Part shown: in pieces, positions 24,574-33,903 of the stretch
Layout of the letters: the number at the start of each line of letters is the position of its first letter
How positions within the stretch are numbered: position 1 is the stretch's first letter
Assembly (NCBI GenBank): GCA_025362035.1
Contig: JANYIN010000133.1
Location: 28,676-92,675 of the forward strand
Direction of reading: 5' to 3'
DNA: 64,000 nt
Source: Gemmatimonadaceae bacterium
Lineage (GTDB): Bacteria; Gemmatimonadota; Gemmatimonadetes; Gemmatimonadales; Gemmatimonadaceae
Program-made: the position numbers and the translations under genes
The notes under the pieces: model-generated
The model's input: only the letters and a program-made list of their open reading frames with translations
Database searches by the model: none
Told to the model about the DNA's origin: nothing

Positions 24574-25657
24574 CAGATTGAACAGCCGAGCCTTCCGCTC
24601 CGCCAAGAGCGGAGAACGTACGAAAGAGATAGACGAGAGCTGGCAGCAGCAGCACGCTGCCGCCCGCGCATCCCCAGAGCACCAGCTCGAGCGTGATCGA
24701 GGGCGCTGCGGTATCTCGTAGTGAGCGCGCGGGGGGCACGATGAGCGGATACTGCACGAGTACCCACCCCCAGAGGATGAGGGAGACCTGGGCAGCCGCG
24801 GCCACGCGCGCCAGGCGCCAGCGCCGTCTCGCGAGCGCCCAGATCGCGATGATTGCAGCCGTGCCGGTGGTCGCCTGCAGGGGGAGCGACCACTTCAGCA
24901 GCATCAAGCCTCGGCCCACGTCGGGAGCCTGATCGAAGGCCAGAATGAGGGCGGCGAATGCAGCGGCGAACACCACCGCGGCCGCTGCTAGCGCGCGTTT
25001 GCGGAAAAGGTCGCGCATGACGTCGTCCCGGGCTGCGAGTGTGAGATACACGGCCGCGAGGAAGGCGAACATCGCCAGCGCCAACGCGCCGAGCGCCAGC
25101 GGAAATGGCGCGAACCACGGCGCAATGAAAACGGTATGGAACGGGGGCATCGCGTCCGCGGTCCTTCCGGTGCGTGCGGGGAGCATCGCCGCCGCATTTC
25201 CGACGGCGCCCGACGCGATTGCGCCAACGATCACGCCAAGCACCAGCGGTGTGACGATGCTCGTGACGGCGAACACGCGGCCCCACCTGCGCTGTGTGGC
25301 ATCGTCACGGGCACCGTAAGTCCGAAACACGAACGACGATCCCCGCAGCACGATGCCCACGAGCATGATCGTCAGCGGGATATGGAGCACGATGAGAAGT
25401 GCGGCGAAGGCATCCGGAAAGGCTGTGAACAGGATGACGAGCACGAGGATGAGCCACACATGGTTCGCCTCCCAGATTGGCCCGATTGCGCTGGCGATGA
25501 GCTGCCGCTGTTCCGCGCGGCGCGGGCCGCCCGCGAGCAGGTCCCACACGCCGCCGCCAAAATCGGCCCCGCCCGTGAGGACGTACGCGTTGAGTGCGAG
25601 CACCATCACGCCCGCGACGACCTCGGGAAGTCCAATCGACGACAGGACGCCGCTCAT
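24563..25657 (-). CDS. cydB: Cytochrome bd-type quinol oxidase subunit II
   Basis: A 364-residue polytopic protein with the CydB hallmarks: LNAYVLTGGADFGGGVWDLLAGG at the N-terminus, IGPIWEANHVWLILVLVILFTAFP, and APWFAPFPLALGALALAMFAFLAAVYLT. I chose the ATG at 25657; the stop of cydA overlaps it by 4 bp (ATGA). It pairs with CydA to form the high-affinity, proton-pump-free oxidase. No short CydX-type ORF is evident after it; the gene ends against the small plus-strand ORF. Confidence 0.9.
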   Translation of the reverse strand: MSGVLSSIGLPEVVAGVMVLALNAYVLTGGADFGGGVWDLLAGGPRRAEQRQLIASAIGPIWEANHVWLILVLVILFTAFPDAFAALLIVLHIPLTIMLVGIVLRGSSFVFRTYGARDDATQRRWGRVFAVTSIVTPLVLGVIVGAIASGAVGNAAAMLPARTGRTADAMPPFHTVFIAPWFAPFPLALGALALAMFAFLAAVYLTLAARDDVMRDLFRKRALAAAAVVFAAAFAALILAFDQAPDVGRGLMLLKWSLPLQATTGTAAIIAIWALARRRWRLARVAAAAQVSLILWGWVLVQYPLIVPPARSLRDTAAPSITLELVLWGCAGGSVLLLPALVYLFRTFSALGGAEGSAVQSAKE

Positions 25658-26955
25658 GACACGGTGGTCTCTTGAACGAGCGAACGGATGAGCGACACGA
25701 CGACGGCACCGAGCCCGAGGTACAGCACGGCGAAGAGCATCAGTGGCACGATGAGTCCCGGCATAGGCGTGAGCGCGTCGCTGGTTCGCATCACGCCCTG
25801 CACGACCCATGGTTGACGACCTACCTCGGTGACAACCCATCCCGCTTCGGTCGCGAGATACCCGAACGGCGTCGCCAACGTGAGGGCGAAGAGCAGCGGT
25901 CGGTTCGACGCAAGATCACGTCGTTTCGAGATGGTCCAGCCGACCCACAGCGCGACGAACGCCAGGAACGAACCAAGTCCCACCATCGCCTGGAAAGCGA
26001 GGTGCACGACAGCCACAGGCGGACGATCCCCGCGCGGTACCGCCTTCAGTCCTTTCACCTCGGCGTTGAGGTCGTGATACGCGAGCAGCGACAGCGCACC
26101 AGGGAGCTCGAGCGCCAGCCGTGTCTCCTCGCGTTCCGCGTCGGGCCACCCGCCGATTCGCAACGGCGCACGACGCAGCGTTTCCCACTGGCCTTCCATC
26201 GACGCCAGCTTCACGGGCTGCGTCTCGGCCACGAGGCGGGCACTGATGTCGCCGGAGAGCGGCTGGAGCACCGCGGCGGGCGCGCCCACAGCCAGCGCAA
26301 TTGCGAGTGCGCGGCGGTGCAAGGCGGACGGGTGGCCGCGCAAGGTAACCCAGGCGTGCATTCCGGCCACGGCGAAGCCGGTTGCCGCATAGGACGCGAG
26401 CAGCATGTGCAACGCTTGCGGAAACGCGGCGGGCGACTGCATGCCCCGGATAGGATCGATGCCGATGAGCGTGCCGCCCTCGGCGAGCCGATAGCCCACG
26501 GGCGTGTTCATCCAGGCATTGACGAGCACCACGAATACCGCGGACGCCGCGCCGCTGGCCACCACGATGAACCCCGCCGCGAGATGCGCACGCGGGCCAA
26601 CGCGCTCCCAGCCGTAGAGATAGATGCCGAGAAAGATCGCCTCGAGGAAGAAGGCGAATCCCTCCAGCGAGAAGGGGATACCGATGAGCGGTCCCGCGAG
26701 GCGCATGAATCCCGGCCAGAGCAGCCCGAGCTCGAACGAGAGCACCGTCCCCGATACTGCGCCGACCGCAAACAGGACGGCCGTACCGCGCGCCCACCGC
26801 TTTGCCAGCTCCAGATACGTGGCGTCGCCGGTACGCCGCCACATCAGCTCGGCGATCACCATCATCAAGGGAAGCGCAATGCCGATCTCGGCAAAGATGA
26901 TGTGAAAGCCGAGCGACATGGCCATCTGTGTGCGAGCAGCGAGCAAGTCGGTCAC
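25654..26955 (-). CDS. cydA: Cytochrome bd-type quinol oxidase subunit I, CIO-like
   Basis: A 433-residue subunit. The start LLAARTQMAMSLGFHIIFAEIGIALPLMM holds the axial heme His; GLLWPGFMRLAG, SLEGFAFFLEAIFLGIYLYGWER and EVGRQPWVVQGVMRT (the quinol-site GRQPW motif) follow. It is about 90 residues shorter than E. coli CydA because the Q-loop extension is missing, as in cyanide-insensitive oxidases. The GTG at 26955 gives the usual N-terminus; an upstream in-frame GTG at 27015 is possible. It forms an operon with cydB and helps respiration at low oxygen or under reactive nitrogen, sulfide or cyanide stress. Confidence 0.9.
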   Translation of the reverse strand: MTDLLAARTQMAMSLGFHIIFAEIGIALPLMMVIAELMWRRTGDATYLELAKRWARGTAVLFAVGAVSGTVLSFELGLLWPGFMRLAGPLIGIPFSLEGFAFFLEAIFLGIYLYGWERVGPRAHLAAGFIVVASGAASAVFVVLVNAWMNTPVGYRLAEGGTLIGIDPIRGMQSPAAFPQALHMLLASYAATGFAVAGMHAWVTLRGHPSALHRRALAIALAVGAPAAVLQPLSGDISARLVAETQPVKLASMEGQWETLRRAPLRIGGWPDAEREETRLALELPGALSLLAYHDLNAEVKGLKAVPRGDRPPVAVVHLAFQAMVGLGSFLAFVALWVGWTISKRRDLASNRPLLFALTLATPFGYLATEAGWVVTEVGRQPWVVQGVMRTSDALTPMPGLIVPLMLFAVLYLGLGAVVVSLIRSLVQETTVS

Positions 26956-27085
26956 GAGGCAATAATCGCGCAATGTCCCGTTCGGCGCGAGCGGTTCCGG
27001 GGTTGGGAGCCTCACTCACGCGACTACCGTCCTAGCACCGATGCTTTGGGCACGGTCCGTTACCCGCCCTATCCCGCGGGGCCAA

Positions 27086-27574
27086 TCAGCGCCGCATCGG
27101 CGGCGGAACGCGATGTGGTCCGGGCGCCTCGAACGACCTGGCGCGCGCCGATGCATCGCGCGGGTGGAGTCGATCGTGGCCGATGCGATGACCGGCGCCG
27201 AAGACGCGACCCAATTCCGTTGCGGGATCGGACAACAGCTCGAACGCGTGAGCCAACTCGGCCGGCGGCTGGGACGCGTCGTCGTGGCCTTCGGCATGCG
27301 GGACGTGCCGGAGGACCGCGATCACGCATCCCAGCGCAAAGGCGCAGATGACACCGGCGGCTACCCACTGTACCGTACTGGAGCCGACCGCCGCGTGGTC
27401 GAGTTGCGCGACATTCACGCTCCCGTGCTGTTCGCGCACCAGCAGTACGCCGAGTACGAGAGCGCCGCTCACAAGCGCCGTCACGGCAAGACTCTCCGTG
27501 GGGGTGTTCCCCCGAAGCTCTCCCACCGCGCCTGCACGACGGACGCGGTCATCGCGAATGGCGTTGCGCTTCAT
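27086..27574 (-). CDS. Hypothetical two-helix membrane protein upstream of cydAB
   Basis: A 162-residue ORF starting MKRNAIRDDRVRR with two hydrophobic segments (SLAVTALVSGALVLGVLLV, about 28-46; VQWVAAGVICAFALGCVIAVL, about 68-88) separated by a short polar loop, then a His-rich polar tail (RHVPHAEGHDD...). The tail looks less protein-like towards its end (HRVPPPMRR). It lies 130 bp upstream of cydA on the same strand and might be co-transcribed. No family recognised; an accessory to the oxidase is only a guess. Confidence 0.5.
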   Translation of the reverse strand: MKRNAIRDDRVRRAGAVGELRGNTPTESLAVTALVSGALVLGVLLVREQHGSVNVAQLDHAAVGSSTVQWVAAGVICAFALGCVIAVLRHVPHAEGHDDASQPPAELAHAFELLSDPATELGRVFGAGHRIGHDRLHPRDASARARSFEAPGPHRVPPPMRR

Positions 27575-27727
27575 CGAAGTGTCAGGGATCTGGAGGGCGT
27601 ACGTCGCAGGCGGATCCTGCTCCTGGAGTATCGGAGGGTGGCGTGGTCCGCTTGATCGTGCCGTGCCCCGTCGCAGCGAATGGCGTATAGTTGATCCCGC
27701 GGACCACGTGAACCACGGAGGAACCGG

Positions 27728-28498
27728 TTGCTCGTTCTCGGCTACGCGCTCGCTGGGTTGATAGGACTCTCGCTGGGCCTCCTGGGTGGAGGGGGATCGA
27801 TTCTCACCGTTCCGATCCTTGTGTACGTGCTGGGCTTCGATCCGAAGCTGGCCATCGCGATGAGCCTTCCCGTGGTGGGCGGCACGAGCCTCGTGGGTGC
27901 GGCGAGTCATTGGAGAGCGGGAAACGTCGATGTCCGGATGGCCGCTCTGTTCGGAGTGATCGCGATGGGCGCGGCGTTCGTCGGCGCCAGGCTGGCGGTG
28001 TTCTTGAGCGGCAAAGTACAACTGGCCGTGCTGGCCGTCGTAATGCTCGCGGCCGCCGCATCGATGTTCAGAAGCGCACGGCGGTCTCGCGCGGGTGGCG
28101 CGCCCGCCAGCGACGTTGTGCAGTCAATGACGATCGGCCTGCTGGTACCCGTCGCCGTGGCGGTCGGCGGGCTGACCGGGCTCGTCGGCATCGGCGGCGG
28201 CTTCCTCGTGGTGCCGGCGCTCGTGCTGCTGGCGAAGGTGCCGATGAAGCAGGCGGTGGGCACGTCGTTGCTCGTGATCGCGATGAATTCGGCGTCAGGA
28301 TTCGCGGGCTATTTCGGTCGCGTGACGATTCCGTGGTCCTTCCTGTTCGGCTTCACGGCGGTAGCGGCCGTGGGCATCGTTGCAGGCACGTATCTCTCAC
28401 GGTTCGTGTCCCAGGCGTCGCTGAAACAGGCATTCAGCGTGTTTCTGCTGTTCATGGGAGCGTTCATCCTGTACAAGAACCGCAGCGTCTTCGGTTGA
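27728..28498 (+). CDS. TSUP (TauE/SafE) family permease
   Basis: A 256-residue membrane protein with the internal duplication of the TSUP family: GLIGLSLGLLGGGGSILTVPILVYVLG in the first half and GLTGLVGIGGGFLVVPALVLLAKVPMKQAVGTSLLVI in the second. The TTG start follows a GGAGGA about 6 bases upstream. Family members export or import sulfite, sulfoacetate, taurine-derived sulfonates or other organic anions. Nothing nearby fixes the substrate. It is divergent from the cyd genes with about 150 bp between. Confidence 0.88.
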   Translation: MLVLGYALAGLIGLSLGLLGGGGSILTVPILVYVLGFDPKLAIAMSLPVVGGTSLVGAASHWRAGNVDVRMAALFGVIAMGAAFVGARLAVFLSGKVQLAVLAVVMLAAAASMFRSARRSRAGGAPASDVVQSMTIGLLVPVAVAVGGLTGLVGIGGGFLVVPALVLLAKVPMKQAVGTSLLVIAMNSASGFAGYFGRVTIPWSFLFGFTAVAAVGIVAGTYLSRFVSQASLKQAFSVFLLFMGAFILYKNRSVFG

Positions 28499-28579
28499 CG
28501 CTGATGTGGGGCCCGGTACATTCGCCCCACCACCTCCACACGTCCGCCACACATCGCGATCATCCAACGGTGTATCAAA

Positions 28580-31495
28580 TTGCCTACTGTGCGAAACACC
28601 CTGTTGCTGGCCGGCCTCGCGTTCGGTGCCGTCTCGCATGCTGTCGCCCAACAACCCGTGGCGACGCGCGCGCTTTCGACGGCGGACATCCAGTCGTGGA
28701 AGAACATCCGGTCTTCCAGCGTCTCGAATGACGGCAAGTGGCTCGCGTACCAACTCGTGCCCAATGAGGGCGACGCGGAGGTCGTGATTCGCGCGACTGG
28801 TGAGAGCCGGGAACTGCGCTTCCAGATTGGTGAGCCGCCCGTCCTTACCGGCGGCCCAGGCGCGGGTAGTGCCGGACCCGTCGTGATGATTGCGTCGAGC
28901 TCGAAGTACGTGGCGTTCAGTGTCTATCCCACGGCGAAGAACGCGAAGCAACTCAGGAAAGACAAGAAGCCGCTTTACAACGGTGTCGCGGTCGTGAATC
29001 TCGCGACGGGCGAGAAGAAGGAATTCGACAAGGTGCGCCGTTTCGCGTTCTCAGGAGAGCGGGCGGGATGGATCGCGATGTCCGCGTACGCGCAGGACGG
29101 GCCCGCCGCGACGGGGGCCGCGCGCCCCGACGGCACCGATCTCCTGCTGTACAATCTCGGCACGACCGAATTGGTGAACGTGGGGAACGTGGCCGACTTC
29201 GCGTTCGACTACATGGGCGAGTATCTCGCGTACACCGTCGATGCGCGCGACAGATTCGGTAACGGCATTCAGGTCCGCAACCTGACGACGGACGTGGTGC
29301 GATCGCTCGACAGCGAACGAGATGTGTACAAGCGTCTGGCCTGGGCGGACAGTGGCCTCGCGCTCGCGGTGCTGCGTGGTTTACCGGACAGCGCGGCGAA
29401 GGACACGTCGTATTCGCTCGTGACGTTCACGGGCTTCGCGAAAGGCCTTCCGAAGAAGACCGTGATCAGCGCGCAGGCAATCGCCGGCTTTCCCGCCGGA
29501 ATGCAGATCAGTGCGGATCGGACACCGCGATGGGCGCAGGACTTCTCGATCGTGTATTTCGGCATTCGCGGCGCGAAGAAAAAGCGGGACGGCGCCATGA
29601 CCACGGACGGGAGCCACCCCTCCGTCGTACAGCCGGGCGCGCCGGGCGCGGGCGGGACGATCAACATGCCTACCGTGCCCGCTGACGACGACACCCCTTC
29701 GCTGATTCTCTGGCACTGGAAAGATCCGCGTCTGCAGTCTCAACAGATCGTGCAGGAGCAGGCGGACAAGTCGTACAGCTATCTGTCCGCATATCGCCTG
29801 GCGGAGGGCAAGTTCATCCGGCTGGCCGACGATTCGCTTCGCACCGTGAACATCGCGCCGCACGACCGCTATGGGTACGGCACGGACAATCATCGGTACG
29901 AGCAGCAGTCGAGCTACAACGGGCGCAACTTCACGGATGTCTACACCGTCGATCTTCGCAGCGGCGAACGGCGGCGCGTGCTGGAGCGGCACCTCGGGTC
30001 AACGCTGGCATCACCGGACGGATCCATGCTGCTGCATTTCGGCATGGACACGAGTTTCCACGTGCTGGACATGGCGACGGGACAGTCGCGCAGCATCACG
30101 CGTGGGGTGCCGACCGTGTTCGGCGATACGGCGGACGATCACAACAACCTGGTGCCGCCACCGTTCGCGCCGATGGGCTGGTCGAACGACGGTTCATCCG
30201 TGCTGCTCTCCGACGGGTGGGACGTGTGGAAGGTGCCGACGAGGGGCGGCAACGCCGTGAATCTGACGGTGGACGGCAGCAGGACGCAGAAGCACTATCA
30301 GCGGCGCTACGGATTCGATTCGCGGGAGAAAGGCGTCGACATGGCCAGCCCACTCTACTTCGCGACGTACGGCGAGTGGACGAAGAAGGAAGGCATCGCG
30401 AAGGTCGAACCAGGCAGGACGGGCGCGAGAGACCTGATGTGGGGCGACGCCAAGGTGCAATTCGTCAAGGCGCGGGACGTGGAGGTCTATCTCTACACGC
30501 GGCAGACCTACGTGGACTTCCCCAACTACTACGTGGCCGACGCGACATTGAGCGGCGGCAAGCAGATCACCGATGCCAACCCGCAGCAGCGCCAGGTTGC
30601 GTGGTCGCCGGGTGTGCGTCTCATCGACTACACGAGCGCCAAGGGGGACCGGCTCCAGGGGGCGTTGTATCTGCCCGCGAACTACGAACCGGGCAAGACG
30701 TATCCGCTCCTCGTGACGATCTACGAGAAGCGCTCGCAGAACATGCACCTGTACGCGGCGCCCAACGAAACGCGCGCGCCGAATCCAACGCTGTATACCA
30801 GCCGAGGCTACGCGGTGCTCGATCCCGACATCGTGTACAGGGTGAACGATCCCGGGATGTCGGCGGTGTGGTGCGTGGTGCCGGCGGTGAAGGCGGCGAT
30901 CGCCACAGGCATCGTGGATTCGGCGGATGTGGGACTCTGGGGACATTCGTGGGGCGGGTATCAAACCGCGTTCCTCGTTACCCAGACGAACCTCTTCAAG
31001 AGCGCCATCGCCGGCGCGCCGCTCACGGACATGGTGAGCATGTACAGCTCGATCTACTGGAATACGGGGGGCGCGAATCAGGGGATCTTCGAGTCGAGCC
31101 AAGGCCGCTTCAAGGGAAACGTGTCCGAGAACACGGAGGCGTACCTCCGGAACTCGCCGGTGTTTCACGCGAGGAACGTGACGACGCCTCTGATCATCCT
31201 GCACAATGACAAGGATGGCGCGGTGGACTTCAATCAGGGCGTGACCTACTACAACACGCTCCGTCAGCTCGGCAAGGAAGTCATCATGCTCGAGTATGCC
31301 GGGGAGAACCATGGCCTGGCTCGGACCACCAACCAGAAGGACTACGCGGTTCGAATGGGCGAGTGGTTCGACACGTACCTCATGGGCGCTCCGGCGCCGG
31401 ATTGGATGAAGGGAGGAATTCCGCGGCTGCAGATGGAGGAGCATCTGCGGTCGCGCCGGCCGACGGCGAAGCCGGAGCCGCCCGTGATTCCCTAG
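28580..31495 (+). CDS. Secreted S9 family serine peptidase (prolyl oligopeptidase-like)
   Basis: A 971-residue protein with a signal peptide (NTLLLAGLAFGAVSHAVAQQ), a long N-terminal beta-propeller (about 50-650) and a C-terminal alpha/beta hydrolase. The triad is visible: Ser near residue 792 in GLWGHSWGGYQTAF, Asp near 877 in HNDKDGAVDFNQG, and His near 909 in AGENHGLART. It cleaves short peptides, probably in the periplasm. The start is TTG 28580 or GTG 28589. It converges with the amidohydrolase gene; the two stop codons share bases 31493-31494. Confidence 0.9.
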   Translation: MPTVRNTLLLAGLAFGAVSHAVAQQPVATRALSTADIQSWKNIRSSSVSNDGKWLAYQLVPNEGDAEVVIRATGESRELRFQIGEPPVLTGGPGAGSAGPVVMIASSSKYVAFSVYPTAKNAKQLRKDKKPLYNGVAVVNLATGEKKEFDKVRRFAFSGERAGWIAMSAYAQDGPAATGAARPDGTDLLLYNLGTTELVNVGNVADFAFDYMGEYLAYTVDARDRFGNGIQVRNLTTDVVRSLDSERDVYKRLAWADSGLALAVLRGLPDSAAKDTSYSLVTFTGFAKGLPKKTVISAQAIAGFPAGMQISADRTPRWAQDFSIVYFGIRGAKKKRDGAMTTDGSHPSVVQPGAPGAGGTINMPTVPADDDTPSLILWHWKDPRLQSQQIVQEQADKSYSYLSAYRLAEGKFIRLADDSLRTVNIAPHDRYGYGTDNHRYEQQSSYNGRNFTDVYTVDLRSGERRRVLERHLGSTLASPDGSMLLHFGMDTSFHVLDMATGQSRSITRGVPTVFGDTADDHNNLVPPPFAPMGWSNDGSSVLLSDGWDVWKVPTRGGNAVNLTVDGSRTQKHYQRRYGFDSREKGVDMASPLYFATYGEWTKKEGIAKVEPGRTGARDLMWGDAKVQFVKARDVEVYLYTRQTYVDFPNYYVADATLSGGKQITDANPQQRQVAWSPGVRLIDYTSAKGDRLQGALYLPANYEPGKTYPLLVTIYEKRSQNMHLYAAPNETRAPNPTLYTSRGYAVLDPDIVYRVNDPGMSAVWCVVPAVKAAIATGIVDSADVGLWGHSWGGYQTAFLVTQTNLFKSAIAGAPLTDMVSMYSSIYWNTGGANQGIFESSQGRFKGNVSENTEAYLRNSPVFHARNVTTPLIILHNDKDGAVDFNQGVTYYNTLRQLGKEVIMLEYAGENHGLARTTNQKDYAVRMGEWFDTYLMGAPAPDWMKGGIPRLQMEEHLRSRRPTAKPEPPVIP

Positions 31496-33036
31496 CGGCG
31501 CGGCCGCTCCGCGCGCGCTTTCGCCACGAGCGCTTTCACGTCCGCGAACAGCGTCGGCGCATGGTACGGAATGCCGTCCTTGATGGTCCATTCGACGCCA
31601 CCGTCGTGGACGGCTTTCCCGTCCTTCATGACGTCGATGCCGGTGGGGTAGAACACCTTCAGGTTCTCGAGCGGATTGCCGTTCACCACGACGAGATCGG
31701 CCAGGAATCCTTCACGCACGCGACCGAGGTCGGAGCTCCTGCCGAGGATCTGCGCGTTGTTTCCCGTGGCGTGCTGGATGACCTTGACGGGCATGAAGCC
31801 GGCTTCCTGCTGCAGTTCGAGCTCGCGAACGAGGCCAAAGCCGTACATCTGGTAGATGAAGCCCGCGTCGTCGCCAACTCCGATGAGTCCACCGCGACGT
31901 TCGAAATCGCGTAGCGCCGACATCCAGAGACGGTAGTTCTCCTTCCAGAACGCTTCATCCGTGGAGGTCCAGCCGAAGAAATACGACCCGTGATTGGCGG
32001 CATCGGGGCGGAAGTAGTCTTCGAGGGTAGGATGGAGGTAGTCGACGAACCACGGCTGCGTCTGCGCCCGCTGCAGGTCGCGGGACGCCTCGTAGATGTC
32101 GAGCGTGGGCACCCAGGCTACTCTTGCCGCCACGAGGGTGTCGAGGACCATCCCGAGACGGATTGGGTCGGCTTCGCGCCAGAGATGCCCAGCCCACCGG
32201 AAGCGATCCGTTTCGTTGCGATAGTTGTACGAGGCCGGGAAGTTCTGACGGCCCTCCGGAATGGCGGCATCCGGAATGCCGTACCAGTGTTCGATACTCG
32301 TGGTGCCGAAGTGCGCGTCGTCCCATGCGTTGGTCTCCTCCACGCCGACATGGTGCGCGACACGGAGGCCGAGCTTGTGTGCCTCGTCCAGCGCCGCCTG
32401 CATGACGTCCCGATCGATACCGAGGATCTTTACGCCGTCGGCTCCCATCTTCTTGAGCTCCCGGATGCGCGCGCGGGCGGCCTCGGGCGAGGTTGGCACC
32501 GGCGCGTTTGAGAATCTGGCATAGACGAAGATTCTCGGCGCCGCCACTTCGCCGCGCGCGCTCCGATCGCGAATGGCAATGACTTTCTCGGTGGTGTCGG
32601 CGCCGACTTCGCGCACGCTCGTGATGCCGCACGCAAGCCACAACTTGAGGGTGTAGTCGTACGGCTGGGCGACGTGTGCCCGCTCGTCCTGCAGATGCGC
32701 GTGGGCGTTGATGAGGCCGGGCAGGAGGTACTTGCCGGTGGCGTCGATCTCGGCGTCTGCCCGCATCCGTTCGGCGCGGCCGGAGCGCACGGCCACCGGA
32801 TCGAGGAAGACGACACGCGTAATCCTGCTTCCTTCGATCAGGACGTCGGCGGGCCCCGACGCGGGCGTGCCATTGCCATCAATGATCGTGGCGTTGCGAA
32901 TCGCCAAGCGCGGTACGCGCACGCCACTGGACGGGCGCGGTGCCTGCTGAGCATGGACGACTCGCGGCGTGACCACCGCGCAAAGCAGAGCGAGAGACGC
33001 GACGATTTCAGAGCGTATCGGGATGACGAAGGGCAT
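31492..33036 (-). CDS. Secreted amidohydrolase
   Basis: A 514-residue metal-dependent amidohydrolase with a signal peptide (SEIVASLALLCAVVTPRVVHAQQ). Visible ligands and motifs: LPGLINAHAHLQDE (HxH, about residue 117), GVKILGIDRD with a possible metal-bridging Lys, LRVAHHVGVEE (His), TTSIEHWYG (His) and LIGVGDDAGF (Asp). The C-terminal composite beta-domain has VREGFLADLVVVNGNPLENL. Substrate unknown; imidazolonepropionase- or prolidase-like groups are closest in feel. The ATG at 33036 was chosen since it starts the signal peptide. Its 3' end overlaps the S9 peptidase stop. Confidence 0.86.
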   Translation of the reverse strand: MPFVIPIRSEIVASLALLCAVVTPRVVHAQQAPRPSSGVRVPRLAIRNATIIDGNGTPASGPADVLIEGSRITRVVFLDPVAVRSGRAERMRADAEIDATGKYLLPGLINAHAHLQDERAHVAQPYDYTLKLWLACGITSVREVGADTTEKVIAIRDRSARGEVAAPRIFVYARFSNAPVPTSPEAARARIRELKKMGADGVKILGIDRDVMQAALDEAHKLGLRVAHHVGVEETNAWDDAHFGTTSIEHWYGIPDAAIPEGRQNFPASYNYRNETDRFRWAGHLWREADPIRLGMVLDTLVAARVAWVPTLDIYEASRDLQRAQTQPWFVDYLHPTLEDYFRPDAANHGSYFFGWTSTDEAFWKENYRLWMSALRDFERRGGLIGVGDDAGFIYQMYGFGLVRELELQQEAGFMPVKVIQHATGNNAQILGRSSDLGRVREGFLADLVVVNGNPLENLKVFYPTGIDVMKDGKAVHDGGVEWTIKDGIPYHAPTLFADVKALVAKARAERPRR

Positions 33037-33185
33037 GGAGCTCGGGCTTGAGTGGACCGAGCAACATGCGCGCGTTGATATTGGCCCCGCTAGAGGACAT
33101 GTGCGGCACGGAGACACGCGCACCGACGCAAAAACGGCGGATTACACTTCAGAGCATCATTCCCCGGACGCGAGGCTGGAGTCAC

Positions 33186-33845
33186 ATGAAGGTTCTGATC
33201 CTTGGGGCTACCGGCATGGTCGGGCAGGGGGTCCTGCGGGAATGCCTCCTCGATCCAACAGTCGAGCGGGTGGTGACCCTCGGCCGGAGTGGCACGGGGC
33301 AAACCGACAAGAAACTCACGGAGCTCATTCACGCCGACCTGTTCGATCTTTCAGCGATCGAAGCGCAGCTGACGGGCTTCGACGCGTGCTTCTTCTGCCT
33401 GGGTGTCACCTCCGCCGGGATGACGGAGCGGGCGTATTCACGCGTCACGCATGACCTGACGCTGTCGGTGGCCCGGATGCTCGCGCCGCTCAATCCGAAA
33501 ATGACGTTCATTTACGTGTCGGGTATGGGCACGGACAGCACCGAGCATGGTCAGCGCATGTGGGCGCGCGTGAAGGGCAAGACGGAGAACGCCCTGTTCG
33601 ACCTGCCGTTCAGGGCGACGTACATGTTTCGCCCGGCGGTCATCGTCCCGCTGCACGGCGTACAGTCCAAGACCGGTTGGTATCGATGGCTGTATGTCGT
33701 GCTGTCGCCGGTGCTTCCGTTGCTGAAGCGCGCACTGCCGCGCTACGTCACGACGACGGAGCAGATGGGGCGAGCGATGCTCCGCGTGGCTCGCGACGGA
33801 TATCCGAGGCCGCTGCTCGAGGGGCTGGACATCGAAGGGCTCTAG
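33186..33845 (+). CDS. NAD(P)H-binding Rossmann protein (HTATIP2/YwnB-like)
   Basis: A 219-residue short-chain-like protein starting MKVLILGATGMVGQGVLREC, with the GATGxVGxG nucleotide-binding loop, FFCLGVTSAGMTERAYSRVTHD, FIYVSGMGTDSTEHGQRMWARVKGKTE (the Tyr is replaced, as is common in atypical SDRs, with VKGKTE supplying Lys) and FRPAVIVPLHG. It may be an NAD(P)H-dependent reductase or sensor; the substrate is unknown. The first ATG that gives the Rossmann start is at 33186; upstream residues look non-coding. Confidence 0.83.
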   Translation: MKVLILGATGMVGQGVLRECLLDPTVERVVTLGRSGTGQTDKKLTELIHADLFDLSAIEAQLTGFDACFFCLGVTSAGMTERAYSRVTHDLTLSVARMLAPLNPKMTFIYVSGMGTDSTEHGQRMWARVKGKTENALFDLPFRATYMFRPAVIVPLHGVQSKTGWYRWLYVVLSPVLPLLKRALPRYVTTTEQMGRAMLRVARDGYPRPLLEGLDIEGL

Positions 33846-33903
33846 CCGGACGCGCCGCAACGCGCGGGGATTTCTGTGACGGCAGCGCAAACCCTGGGAG
33901 CAA

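Noticed and set aside
25672..27351. 559-codon plus-strand ORF over cydA
   Set aside because: Antisense shadow of cydA; sequence is Arg/His/Glu-rich without domains.
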